Below, piece by piece: positions 1 through 11,382 of a stretch of 64,000 nucleotides of DNA. Each line of letters starts with the position of its first letter. The stretch's first letter is position 1. Location of the stretch: NCBI GenBank assembly GCA_000349905.1, contig KB722740.1, positions 1,403,309-1,467,308 on the forward strand, written 5' to 3'. This DNA comes from Volvariella volvacea V23. Lineage: Eukaryota > Basidiomycota > Agaricomycetes > Agaricales > Pluteaceae. The notes beneath the pieces were generated by a model. That model was not told the DNA's origin. It saw only the letters and a list, made by a program, of their open reading frames with translations, and ran no database searches. Made by a program: the position numbers and the translations under genes.

Positions 1-1601
1 TACGACCAGACCGTGTTATCGAAAAGCCGAGTTCATCTCGGAAGCGGGGCCAGGATCCAGCGATTCCTGAACAGAGCACTGAGCGGACATCCCGTTACTA
101 TCAGCATACTCGGCAGTTCCGGTGTGTAGCTTAACTCCGTGTTCACTCTACGCGCCCGCTAACGTGCACACAGTCTCTGCGTGTCACGGAGCTGGAGACG
201 ATCCAATATCCCCGCGCTGCTATCCCTCCAAGTTCTTCCAATGGTGGAATAGTATATTCCCCCACCCAGCAACAGAACTCACAAACGGCGCGATGCGAAG
301 GACAAACTCGGGCTACTTTGCCTTTTGCAGCGCTCATCACCTCCCCGATGTCACAGATTTGGTCATCATCGAGCTAGATACTGAAGATACCCCGTACGTG
401 CTCCACCTCTACGCGCCTCATTGCAATCTCATTCCCCTCCAGTGACCCAGCCATGATGGAAAACTTTGAAACCCTCATCCGCTCCATCCTCATCCGCCCC
501 GACCAACCAGCCATAATCCTCCTCGGCCACTTCAGCCCGCAAATCCACACCTCCTACGGCTTCGCAGGGCCCGACCAGGCCCACAACGCCGTCGCCCAGT
601 TCTACGACATCCCGCACATAAGCATCAAATCCGCCCTCTACAACGACTACATCCGCGATCCAGACAGCATCAAGAAATTCTACGTCGACCCTATCCTCTC
701 CAGCGACGCAGGCCATGACCTGCTCACCGACATCCTCGTCGCCTATCTCCAAACCCAAATCTGCACCGCATGGGACAGCGCAAAGGGGTACGGATACAGC
801 AACGCCGACGCCGCTGGCTCTGGCTCTGGCTCAGGCGGCGCAGGAGGCGGCCTCTTTGGCGGCATGGGCCAGCGCAAAGGCGTGCCCGAACCAGGCGAAG
901 ACGACGGAGACGGCGACGGCCTCGACGCGGACGGGAACCGCATCAAACCCAAAGAGAACGCGGGAAGCTCTGGCGGCTCGGGCTCCAACGCCAACAGCCT
1001 CCAAGCGCAGCTCCTGCGCGTGCCCCCGAGCCGGATCAACACCCGCCCGAATAGCGGGCGCCCGTTCGAGGAGATCGCGCCGTATTGTGTGTCTGCTAAT
1101 GACCTGATCAACCCGCTCCCCCCTTCGCTCTTTTATGGCTCGGGCTGGTTCGCGCAGCACCCGTCTACGCCGCGGGGCTCGTCGCCCGCGGAGAACGCGA
1201 TGAAGACGACGTCGCATTATTGGTACTCGACGCTGCCGACAAGCAAGCTGCGGATCCCGATCCAGGTCGGCGCGGGGGATATTGGGGTGTATTATTTGCG
1301 GGAGCCGGTGAGGGATGTGGGGGAGGGGAGCGCGGTGGAGTGTTGGGTGGATGATAATTATGTGGGGGCGAGGACGATTGAGAATGCGGCTGATATTGGG
1401 GAGCCTGTTGCTGCGTGAGTGTTTCTTTTTTTTTGTGTGTGTGTTTTGGGTTTAGATTTGGACTGATGTGGGATTGTGGATAGGTTGGAGGTTATTGACC
1501 ATTTTGTCACGCGTGGCTCACACTTTGTGGAGTGTCAGTTGTTGGGAGAGGAAGGCGTGGGTGTGCCTGCGTTCAAGATTATTGGAATTTTCTCGACATG
1601 A
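1..1601 (+). CDS. SGNH/GDSL-type hydrolase, Cap64-like (5' partial)
   Basis: The 5' end lies outside the window. Four exons read through in one frame: <1-121, 174-393, 443-1414 and 1484-1601, with introns 122-173, 394-442 and 1415-1483. The first exon ends in the block-I segment ILGSS, followed by VSACHGAG. In this fungal family block I is usually GGS or GDS, and the serine is the nucleophile. The pair SDAGHD (about position 700) gives the likely catalytic Asp/His. Fungal relatives are annotated as SGNH-hydrolase or capsule-associated (Cap64-like) proteins, probably acting on acylated glycans in the secretory pathway; the substrate is not shown by the sequence. A Gly/Ser/Asp-rich low-complexity insert encoded by about 800-1000 sits just after the Asp/His block and looks like a disordered loop. 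The family call is firm, the biochemical role is not. Confidence 0.85.
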
Positions 1602-2397
1602 AGAAAAAAGGTCGCATCGCGATAAAAGTTTTGAAAGGACTGATATATATATAGACATTGGCGCAGGTGTGGTGCAGATTGTGTCGCGAGCCAGAGTATC
1701 TCGCCTCCACCCTGGCAAACCTACTCCAAACCCCCGTCTTTCTACACTCATACGTACATACATACATACCACTCATACCTATTGATTCCTCGTTCTTGGG
1801 TCTGTGTCTTGCTCGAACTCTCTTCTTCGTCCCCCCTCTCTCTATCGGTCGCTTTCGTTATTGCATACATACATACCTGTACGAGTACCAATGACGCTCC
1901 TGCTTTTTTGTCTGCGCTTCACTGTCCTTGAATCACTCTTATTACCGCACTCAGCTCAACATACCGTCGTGTCCCTTGCCTTTTCATACCTCCCGATCTA
2001 GAACACCGTGGCTTTCTAGGTTTGTAGTGCGGTCAGTTCACCAAGGTGCAGTTGACGACTTCCTCGCCGCTCCGTCTTATCTGAGCCGAGTCGGGGATGG
2101 TTTAAGGTTGACCCTGCTGGTGTTGCTAGCTTTCATATATACACTTCTACTCATACCCGATCTTGATTTTCTTCCACAATGCTTGGGTTTTAGCTGGTCC
2201 TTTCCCTGCTCAATAGTACAAGACTAGTGTTACATTTAGCTATATATTTTTTTCGTCCAATAATAGATGCTTTTGTATGCAGACCAGAGAAAGGCGCAAG
2301 CGGACGACTGAAAAAATTCACAATGAACAAAAATGAAATTTTGAAACGAAGAGCCTTGGACCGCCTTCCAACCATCCCCCCCCAAACCAAGTCGGCA
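1602..2397. other. Intergenic, convergent 3' ends
   Basis: This stretch lies between the stop of the SGNH hydrolase and the stop of the F-box gene on the other strand. It is T/C-rich and contains short CATA repeats near 1750-1770 and 1865-1880. I see no coding frame with family features. Confidence 0.5.
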
Positions 2398-4192
2398 TCA
2401 GGCCGTTGATGAATATAGTCGTGGACGACGATCGGCCTCGTCCATGATCAGCTGCCGACACAAACTCAACACTCTCAGCGCATTATCCTTCCACCCTTGA
2501 GCCATAGCACCACATATGTCCTCAAGCTGAGGGAACATGCGGAACAGGTGTCGAACAACCAGATCCCCTTGTGCTGTCAGTCGGAACNNNNNNNNNNNNN
2601 NNNNNNNNNNNNNNNNNNNNNNNNNNNNNNNNNNNNNNNNNNNNNNNNNNNNNNNNNNNNNNNNNNNNNNNNNNNNNNNNNNNNNNNTGTGTGCCTTGTC
2701 AGTCGGAAACTTGGTGTTCCCCACGCCGAGGACCTTGAGTCTGTGAGAAAGGACCGGGAGCTCTGCGAGCGGTGGTATCTCGTCCGGGGCGATGGAAAGC
2801 CCGAGCTTGAGCGTGTGGAGGTGTGGGAGGCTTGTGACTAGAGAGTGGAGCGTTCGAAGGGGTGCGTTTGCGTATGGAGGCAGGGAGAGGTTTTGGATGT
2901 GGGGGAAACTGGCCCCTATGACCTGCCAGAAATCGAGGGGGAAGGGTTGGAGAGATCCGTGTGTCTCGAGCTCTAGGACTTCCAGCCGACGAAAGGCGGT
3001 TAGAGGGCGGAGCAGGGATTCGGCTGAGGATGAACTAGATATTTGGAAGAGACGCTGGCAGAAGAAGGATAGTTGGAGGGACGTTAGGGTCTGCGACCAT
3101 CTCTCCGCCATGTATGAGAGCAAAGCGGTAGCGTCTTGCCAAGTGATGAACGGATTCCGCCCGGAGAAGGGAAGAGCGCCGCCTTGTGGTGGGGGCAGCA
3201 GGGCGCCGTCGTGGTCGCGGCATCCGAACCGACAGGTCAAGTTTAAGGTTATTTTTTCAACTTTGCGGGTTACCTGCAGGCCATAAATGATCTGCATCAC
3301 AGATACTGGGGGACCGGCCAAGTGCAGGACCTTCAAAGCAGCAAATTTTCTGTAGAGGGATAGCTGCGGGGGAGGTAAAGGCAAGGATAGGAGGCTGAGG
3401 TCCACCAGTTCCTTATTGTCCCCCAAATTCTCTAAAAAGTGGCAATACTCCTCTGCAGTGAGGCGGAGCGGGCCCTGGAGTTGGATCCGCTTTAAGCTTT
3501 TGAAGGAAAGGAGTATATCGGAGGCATCCTTGCGAAAGATACCCTCTCGAAGAACGAAATTCCGAAGGCCAGTGCACTGGGCAAGCTGTATGGCATTGAG
3601 GAAGATGGTGTGATCGATGCTAGCGTTCAATGTTGTAGAAACCTGGACAAACTCCAGTGTTGGCACAGCAAGGTGGAACAAGAGAGTTTCTAGCCCCTGT
3701 GGTAAAAAGTTGGTCAAGGTAACGAACAGATACTTGATTTTTGGTAGCAATGAGCCGCGATATTGTGAGATGTATGCGTAGAAGATGGGATTTATTGCCG
3801 TTTCAGTAGTGCTGGTGATAGTGAAGGACTTTATTTTGCCTGAATATTCCTCGAATCGTGCCCACTCTGTTTCGGTAATACGGCCAAAAAGTGACTTTAC
3901 CGAAGAGGATAGAACATTATCAGTAACACTGAAGGGCAGGTATACTAGGAGACATAAATGTGCATACATGCTGACCACCCGCCCTAAAGTTGGGCAGAAG
4001 GCGTAGGAGTGGCAGGAGTGACTGCATCGAGTGCCAGAGCACATCGAGCGCCGGCTCTCGAAATAATCGACAAACTAACGCGATATGGAGTAGATCTCGC
4101 CTTCGGGATTTGATCTCTTGGTCGGTGAAGCTTCCAAAGATCGTAAAATGCTCTGTTATGTGGCGGAGAACATCAGCATTGAGATGGCTCAT
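2398..4192 (-). CDS. F-box/LRR-like protein interrupted by an assembly gap
   Basis: The protein starts with MSHLNADVLRHITEHF and ALVCRLFREPALDVLW, the usual N-terminal F-box of agaricomycete F-box proteins, which recruit substrates to SCF ubiquitin ligases. Leucine-rich repeat-like segments follow. The N-terminal frame (from 4192) and the main frame (open from about 3960 to 2398) differ by one base near 3955-3985. Only a 31- or 34-base GT...AG intron would join them, which is short for this genome, so a frameshift or sequencing error is an alternative. A run of 100 N (2588-2687) cuts the C-terminal part, so the frame across it is unknown. Such F-box families are large and fast-evolving in mushrooms; no specific target can be inferred. 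Confidence 0.7.
2588..2687. other. Assembly gap of 100 N
   Basis: Exactly 100 consecutive N, the conventional placeholder for a scaffold gap of unknown size. It lies inside the C-terminal coding part of the F-box gene. Confidence 0.99.
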
Positions 4193-4690
4193 GATGTTGC
4201 TAGTGATATGCCGTGTCGAAGTTGTTGAATCTTTATCTAGTCGAACACATTTTTCCTTTTTAGGCCATTAAGGAAACGGCCGCGGAGTCCGAAATATAAT
4301 GACAGTGAAATCCGATGTTGAGATATTCTTGGACCCAACGCAGAATTGCAAGAGGCCCACCTCAACGCTGACTGTTTACCTAACCAATGGTGAGCGTGTT
4401 TTTACACCCTAGCTACTATTGTAAGTGGTAGTACGAGCCCAGCCACAATGGGATTCAAGGGCGGATGTTGCCACGTCCATCAGCGAAGAACAGAATAATA
4501 TGACAACCAAGAATTTGCTCCTGAAGGTACCAGTTCAAAGCACAGCGCACACTTGCTGTTGTGAGATGGACGCGGGAAATAGCGTAAACACTGCATGCGG
4601 GTAGCTCATCGCTTTCGCTAAGCCACTACGACATATTCACCTGTCCCAGCTTACCTGAACTGGCGAAAAAGTGGAAAAAAGTGGAAAAAG
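4193..4690. other. Intergenic, no gene seen
   Basis: About 500 bases upstream of the F-box gene and downstream of the tRNA gene. It probably holds the F-box promoter. No frame or RNA motif is recognisable. Confidence 0.4.
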
Positions 4691-4772
4691 TGGACACTGT
4701 GGGAATTGAACCCACGACCTCACGCAATCAGCAACATGCGAAGCGTGCGCGCTACCCCTGTGCCAAGAGCCC
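4691..4772 (-). tRNA. tRNA-Ala(CGC) with a 10-base intron
   Basis: On the minus strand the 82 bases fold as a cloverleaf. The acceptor strands GGGCTCT and AGTGTCC give one T-T mismatch and discriminator A73. The anticodon stem is CACGC/GCGTG with loop TTCGCAT (anticodon CGC), and the T arm is GTGGG-TTCAATT-CCCAC. A 10-base intron (TGTTGCTGAT) sits just after position 37, the standard place for eukaryotic tRNA introns. Base pair 3-70 is G-U, the alanine identity element, which agrees with the anticodon. Length without the intron is 72. Confidence 0.9.
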
Positions 4773-4865
4773 ATCATTTGAACCTCAGCCACTGCTGATC
4801 ATGATATCTTCAGATGATGAATTTTCTCTTTGACTGGCAGCCCCGCATCTGATCCACTTGTGAAC

Positions 4866-6643
4866 ATGCCGCCCTCCACGACAAAACCTGCTAAGTCGAC
4901 CTCGAAATCATCTGCCTCCAAACCGGCCAAATCGTTGGATTCTGGGAGCAAGAAGTCATCTAAATCGGCTGTTGGAGCGCCTGCCCAGCATAATCAGAGC
5001 AGCCGAAAAGGGAAGAAGGCATGGAGAAAAAATGTTGATATTGAGGACGTTGAGGAAAGATTGGAGGAGGCCAGGGCCGAAGAAAGAGTCATTGGCAAGA
5101 GTTTGAGTGAAGTGAAGAACGAGGAACTATTCCAGATCGATGTTAAAGGAGATGATAAAAGTGAGGGTCGTCATTTCGATTTCTATTCCTTCACGAGGTC
5201 CAAAGGACCTAATCATCGCACATTTTGCAGGAAACATTTCGTTTTTCTTCATGGCATTGACATTTGGGTTTTCTAGTCCGACATACACTACCGAGGTTCT
5301 CGTCGGCACAGCTGACCTCTACTAAAATCATCAACCAACGTTCTGCTGTACCCGCCGTGTTCTCCAGAACAAAATCATCTGCATCCTCCGATTCATCCAG
5401 GAAAAAACGTCAACTTAGTGCTGACGAGAAGGACCGGCTGCTACGAGTAGCGAAGCGACCAAAAAAGGGCCCATTCAACAGCGTTGAAGACCCAAGTGAA
5501 TACCAAGCCGGACATTCCATCGTGGAACTCAGTAACGCCGTTAAGCAAAGTGGGAAATACGATCCATGGCAGGAGGAAGAGCACGAAGAGCCCGAGCTGG
5601 GTTTGGAAACTGTCGAGAAAAAGCCTATCAAGGTGTGATATCATAACCCCCTCCAGGTTTATCTACTCTGGCTGATCGGGTTCTCCTTTGGTCGGCTACG
5701 TTTACGTGGTACGGCCGTTAGGCACCCCAAACAAAAAGACTACGAGATGAGATTGAACTACCGGCGGTTGCGGAACCCCATCAAGGCGTGTCATACAACC
5801 CACCTGTTGACTCACATCGCGAGCTACTTCTCAAGGCAAATAAGATAGAAGAGAAGCGACTCAAGGAGGAGGAGAAATATGCTGAGGTTAAGGCCAAGTT
5901 CGATGCTGCAAGGCTCCAAGGAGCAGACGAGGGAGGAGTTCCCCTTGGAATGAAGGTTGATGAAGTACAAGAGGAATCTGAAGACCAGGAGGTGTCACTA
6001 TCGATAGCTAAGAAGATGCCCGAAAGGAAGACGAAGAAGCAGAGACGTAAAGCTGCTCAGTTGCTTGCTGAGGTATGTAAGCTTGCTCATTGCCGATTTC
6101 CACCGTTGAAAGAGTCGCCGTTTCTCATCCATCTAGAAACGGGCATTAGCAGAAAGCGCAGCAAATAAAAGACGATTGGAAGTGATAAACTCCGTCAAGT
6201 CATTACGAAGGTCAACGGATAAGTTGATCGCCGAAAGAGAGACTGCGCGATCGCAACGGCTAGCAGCCAGAAAGGAGAAGTTGAAAAAAGGACTTGCGGG
6301 CCAAAAGCTGGGCAAGCATAAGGTACCGGAAGAAGAGGTGGTTGTACAACTTGGCGAGGATCTCAGTGAGAGTTTACGAGGTCTTAAGGTAAGGTCACTT
6401 CGTGCCCGGCCCTTCTTCAACTAATGGAACCGTCTTCGTCGACAGACTGAGGGCAACCTCTTCCGAGATCGATTCCTTAGCTTGCAACAGAGAGCCTTGA
6501 TTGAACCACGGGCGCCGGTCTTGTACGTACAGCTGTGGCTAATGTTGGTTTGACTAGGTCTCATTTTTTGTTCCTACAGACCTAAGAAACGAAAAGCCAA
6601 GCCAATCGAATACGAGAAACATGCATGGAAGCAATTTGAGTAA
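4866..6643 (+). CDS. NOP53: Ribosome biogenesis protein NOP53 (GLTSCR2 family)
   Basis: Six exons: 4866-5160, 5277-5632, 5722-6072, 6137-6388, 6446-6522 and 6580-6643. The product is a Lys/Glu-rich protein of about 460 residues with the family blocks RKNVDIEDVEERLEEAR near the N-terminus, SYNPP in the middle and a C-terminal helix ending EYEKHAWKQFE. NOP53 acts in the nucleolus on late pre-60S particles and brings the Mtr4 helicase and exosome to 7S pre-rRNA. Residues 88-92 read LFQID, matching the arch-interaction motif (LFxID) by which yeast Nop53 binds Mtr4. The start codon is the ATG that opens the Ser/Lys-rich tail; an in-frame ATG at 4830 is a less likely alternative. It lies head-to-tail with CSN1. 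Confidence 0.93.
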
Positions 6644-6868
6644 ATTATTTCTAGCATACCACGGCGTAGTTTTAGTTGTGCGTTACACCGGTCAGGGTGG
6701 TGTGTAATTTGTATGGTGCAGTTTTGGAGTCACTTTGCCGCGTGAGCCATGGGCGCGTCGTGATCTGGTCTCATAGATTATTGCTTGGTCCTCGTCATTG
6801 CACATACCGTCCACCGCGTTCCCGTCTGAAATTGTGTTGATTTCCCATCCGCATTACCAATATCCACG

Positions 6869-8847
6869 ATGGACTACGCTCCAGGCACCCAGCAAGAGCT
6901 TGACGCAGAAGCCACCCAGTCCGAACCCCTTAATCAAGGCTCCGCAATGGACGTAGATGCTGATGAACCTCCTCTTTACGCCTCTTACCAGGGCGGTTCA
7001 AGTCACATTGTCAAGCCAATCGTTGTCTATGCAGATGAAGCACATCCCTTTGAGCTGGAGAGCTTTGTCCAGAACTACAACGGTCAGTATCCTCACGTCT
7101 CGCATTGACTTTTCTGTGTTCTGATCGTCTGATTGCGGATGCTGTTCACTTCCTATCCTTCTCCGGTATAGGTCGTACGCTCGTGGATCGATTGATCCAT
7201 ATCGTCGCCACATGTCCTTCGCTCGCATTCGAGGCGTTTAACATCGCCGTCACCAAAATCCAAGAGCTGCGAGATCCAAACCTTTATCAGACACTTGTCA
7301 ATGCATACGAGCAACTACGATCCACAGAAGGCGTGAATACCCCTCCTTTGACGGAGGCTCAACCACTTGACCCCCGATGGTTGGACGAGACTATGGCCAA
7401 GAACCAGGCGGACAAGTTGAAACTGGAGGTGGAGTTGAAGACATACGCGAACAATATGATCAAAGAGAGTATACGTGTGAGTAAACGCATCATCCCTTCA
7501 ATACACCTTTGCCATGCCTGGATGTCAGTAGGGACACTCCGGCTGACGGGTGCGCCTTCTTTGACAGATGGGCCACCGTGATCTTGCAGAATTCCATCGG
7601 CAACTTGGCGATTTTTCAACGGCCTTGAAGCATTATACAAAGTCGAGAGAGTTTTGTGCCACTAGTCAACATGTATTAGATATGTGCTTATCAGTTCTAG
7701 AGGTGAGCTTTCAATTTGTCACGCTCTTAAGTATAGTCTCATGGATGATCCTACGCTTCCAGCTTCTAGTAGAGAATCGCAATTACAGCCATATACCTAC
7801 CTACGTTTTCAAAGCGGATGCTGCCTTAGACGCAGCAACATCAGGACCAGGGGCAGCCGCAGGAGCGGGAGGGAAGAAGCGAGACCAAAATGGCATTCAA
7901 ACGAAGTTGGATTTCGCCACCGCGCTTTCGTACCTTGGCCAGGCCAACTATGAGAAGGCCGCAGCGCAATTCTTGAAACTTGGCCCTCCAAAGGACTTGG
8001 GGGATTGGATCGGCAAGGTAGGAGCCTTTGCGCTATGTGCTATGGATGAAGCTTGTGTGTCTGATAAACGGTGGTGAACAAGTTGATAGCGCCTGGAGAT
8101 ATTGCAATTTATGCTGTTCTATGCGCAATGGCGACATATACTCGGTCGCAATTGAAAGCTCAAATTCTCGAAAACGATGCCTTTGGAGTTTACCTCGAAC
8201 ACGAACCATATGTACGGGACCTTATCAGCTCTTATATGGCATGCAACTTCAAGGCAGTACTGGAGCTACTTACAAAATATTCCGTAAGTTCTTGTTCACG
8301 AGTTCACTATATGCACTATACCCTGTCTAAATCTGCTCAGACCCGGCACTTCCTTGACTTGCACCTTGCTAGTCATGTCAGCGATCTCACGCATATGATA
8401 CAAAACTGGGCCGTCATTCTATACTTCCAGCCGTTCTCCTCGATCAAACTGCATCGAATGGCCACCGCCTTCGGGTGGACTGTAGAGGAGGTAGAACGGA
8501 ATGTTGTCAACCTCATCCAATCTGGTAAAATTAAGGGAAGAGTTGATAGTCAGAATAAGGTTCGTCCCCTTTTGTTTGTGTATTCGGCCGGTGCACTAAG
8601 CGATATTAGATTTTGCAAGCAACACAGACAGACTCCCGAGCGGAGTTGTTCGCTCGCGCTCTTCGGGCAGCAACTGAAATGCAGGCTTCAAACAGGAAGC
8701 TGTTGCTCAGGATGCGACTGTAAGTTATCGTACGCGCCCAACTCGTCATCGTAGCTGATGCACCGGTCGATTAGGCAACAAGCGGACCTTGTCATCAAGC
8801 CCCCAAGACAGCAGCACGGCATTCCAGAATATATGCAAGGGGATTAA
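6869..8847 (+). CDS. CSN1: COP9 signalosome complex subunit 1 (PCI domain)
   Basis: Eight exons with introns 7083-7171, 7477-7567, 7703-7762, 8018-8082, 8284-8340, 8560-8609 and 8720-8774. The reading joins into one protein of about 470 residues. Family marks are the Rpn7-type helical repeats ([29 protein letters not shown] split over the exon), the block [21 protein letters not shown], and the C-terminal PCI winged helix with [11 protein letters not shown] and [16 protein letters not shown]. It ends IPEYMQGD, a typical short C-terminal tail. CSN1 is a scaffold subunit of the COP9 signalosome, which removes Nedd8 from cullin-RING ligases. An Ala/Gly insert ([10 protein letters not shown]) near residue 220 looks like a loop. 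Rpn7 of the proteasome is the closest alternative, but the C-terminal tail and PCI block favour CSN1. Confidence 0.92.
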
Positions 8848-10469
8848 GTCCCGCCATTTGTATCGCTATGGGTCGCACATCTTCCCGGTCGCGCCTTTGT
8901 TGTTCACGGATTGTAATCTTGTATCATCAATCAGTTATTCAGTGTGAGATTATCTTCTGGACGCAGCTTCTTCACTGATCAGCCCCGGTGAGGAATAGAT
9001 ACCGTCAACCACAGAAGCTTGATGGTTATTCTCTTATCTTTGATCGCGTCGTTTGTATTTCTCAGCCCGCCAGCAGTCATGCTCCTTTTGGGACTAATCG
9101 TTGTTGGATCCTGACTGGCGCTGAAAAGGCTGATTATCCATCAGGTTCACCCCGCAGTATATAGACCGATCAGGCCTTATCTTCCCTTCATCTCGTCATA
9201 CCGCTACAGCGGTGAGAATATGTCTCTTGGTTAATCAATTACGGTGTGGCTTCCAAGCGGCCTGGCCAAGTGCACTAAGGGAATGTCAAGGTGGCTGTCA
9301 AACTCTCCGTAGGGGACACAAAGCAAAGGTGGTTTCTCATCGCACTGATACCCTGGCCGATCTCCCAGTTCCCGGTCACCCGGGACGACATTCAATTTGG
9401 AGGTGTGTAAATCTATCTGCCTATTTCGATGACGTAAAGGGTGCTCTTACAACAACACCGGAATCAACTGTAAACGTCTCATGGTAAAATGAATGTGCTC
9501 TTCGGTGTTCACGCTGTCATTGGCAGTGAGAATATGCGGTCCTATCTCTATTACCATGCTCCTGGCACATAATACGTGTAAGAGGAACGAGGAGGTCGCC
9601 TTTAGAGCTGTCAAACTTAATAGAATCGTGTACGGACGAAAGGTGACGACTTCTCCGTGCAGAACTGGCTTCGAAGTGTATTGTTTATTATTAGGAGCTC
9701 CAGCGCCGCAAAGGGGGTTGCTGTTGGCGGTGCACTGTACTGTCAGGTGGGCGGGGATGACATTTCTAAATGAACCTTCGAAAGCTTACAAAATAATTGG
9801 TCAATGCGACCCACCGTTCTCTCTATTCTTTTCTTTTGAATTGGCACTTGTGATGGGCGTTGCTTAATTCAATAGTCGAGTCCATAACACCTTCCTTGCT
9901 TGCGTAGTCCGCAACTGACTCCAACTGCGGTTGATTCAGGCAGAAACAATGGCTCCGTCCCCGATGCACGCCCTAGGATCAAAAATGTAAGGAGTATTAG
10001 GAGGCCCAAACAGTTTATCAACTGCATAAGCAACGAGGCAATGGGAGTGACATCAGTGCAAGCTTTATCCACGGTGCACAGCTACTTTATAACCCATTAA
10101 GGGTTGCAGTCTGCTGCCAAGGGCAGACCCACTGCTATGTAGCACCCGCCCTGCCTGAAGCAAGCTCTTTGCTCTGTAGTAATTCGCCAGGCGTTCATAA
10201 ATACGATCGGAAATGATCCTCGTAAAGCGATCGTTTGGCTAATCCGACTTACGCGTCATTGCGCTTGGACGGAGAGGGTAATTGAAACTTATTTAAATGA
10301 CAGGGTTCGGGGATTGCATTCCCGGCTTTTCTACTCCTGGTGCAATAGTTTGAATAGATAATTTTCCATTTTTCAAGGGTCAAGCGATCATAAACTGGCG
10401 CCACACCTTTTTGTACTATAAAAGAGTGGCTCGAGCTATGCACCGAGGTTATTTCGCCCTCGCCCAGCT
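8848..10469. other. Gene-free stretch upstream of the MYND cluster
   Basis: About 1.6 kb with only short unrelated frames. I see no family motif, tRNA or repeat. The last 60 bases carry the TATA element of the first MYND gene. Confidence 0.4.
10411..10424 (+). promoter_or_regulatory. TATA element of MYND gene A
   Basis: The sequence TTGTACTATAAAA lies about 50 bases before the ATG at 10470. The same 13 bases recur at 11534-11546 upstream of MYND gene B, which supports a duplicated promoter. Confidence 0.55.
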
Positions 10470-11382
10470 ATGCCGCTGAATTTGCGTGACAAGGTGAGTG
10501 CAGTGGCGCGTAACATTCATGCGAGCATGGATGACGGTTCCTTGTGCCTTGTCTTACTCCTACGTCGCCCGGAGCACTTCGCGGAGCTGGTCTGACACCG
10601 TCTTTATCTTCCTTTCACCAGAACGCTTTCCCGCCTTTCCTGGCGCTTCCAGACGATCCCGCGTATGGGCACGACCCGAACTACTATGACGTCGATCCGG
10701 ACACAGACGAAAGTCTTCCTTTTAGACACTGGTGCTTCCTCGGCGAGATAGTCAAGGACATCGACCCGCCTTCAAAACTGAGCTATACCGTACGGGACGT
10801 CGAAGGCTATGAGGTGGAGGTTAGGTTTAATGTCAGAGGACGGGAGTTCAAGCAGGTCATCGCGAAGTGTAAACCCGGCTCCACTCTCGCCGTGATGTAC
10901 GCTGAGCATCGCGTGTATTCCAACAATTATGTGGGGATCGAGTTGGAGGAGCTGGATTGGACAGTCGTGAGTATAATGATTTGCCTCATTTCAATTAATT
11001 TCCGTGTGGCGGGCATCGCTCTCTTCAAATCGAACCGCCTAACGTGTTGCTTCTGGTTACCTAGGTGTTACCACAGAAGCTGGACGAGGTACTAGAAATT
11101 GGGGACAGGTTGAACGATCTCAGCGTCTGCGCTACGTGTCAGCAAGAGGCAAAACTAAAATGTGTGCAGTGCAAGATGCCCTATTGTGGCAAGGTTAGTT
11201 TCGTTTACCCTGCACCCTTGTGGGGTGAAAGAACGATATCAGCTTACGAGATTCCATTGTCCTAGGAATGTCAAGTTTCTGATTGGAAAGTCCGGCACAA
11301 ACGAGAGTGTACTACCGCACAGGCCCTAACTCGACTAGGAAGATTAGACTTCAACGTTTTTGATGACTACGAGTATCCGTAA
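10470..11382 (+). CDS. MYND zinc-finger protein, tandem copy A
   Basis: Four exons: 10470-10493, 10622-10966, 11065-11193 and 11266-11382. The first encodes only MPLNLRDK. A conserved middle domain follows with RHWCFLGEIV, a beta-rich stretch, KCKPGSTLAVMYAEH and VGIELEELDW. The C-terminal finger has the MYND spacing C-x2-C, C-x2-C, YC-x3-C and H-x3-C (CATC, CVQC, YCGKEC, HKREC). The product is about 200 residues. MYND fingers bind proline-rich peptides in partner proteins; the middle domain is unknown to me. Exon phases and layout match copies B and C exactly, so these are tandem duplicates. An upstream ATG at 10438 opens a short overlapping frame in the leader. Confidence 0.85.

Noticed and set aside
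743..1217. Long minus- and plus-strand frames rich in Arg/Pro/Ala inside the SGNH hydrolase gene
   Set aside because: They are shadows of the GC-rich, codon-biased hydrolase exon and have no family features.
1750..1880. CATA repeats as a microsatellite of interest
   Set aside because: Only a few repeat units and interrupted; common in fungal intergenic DNA.
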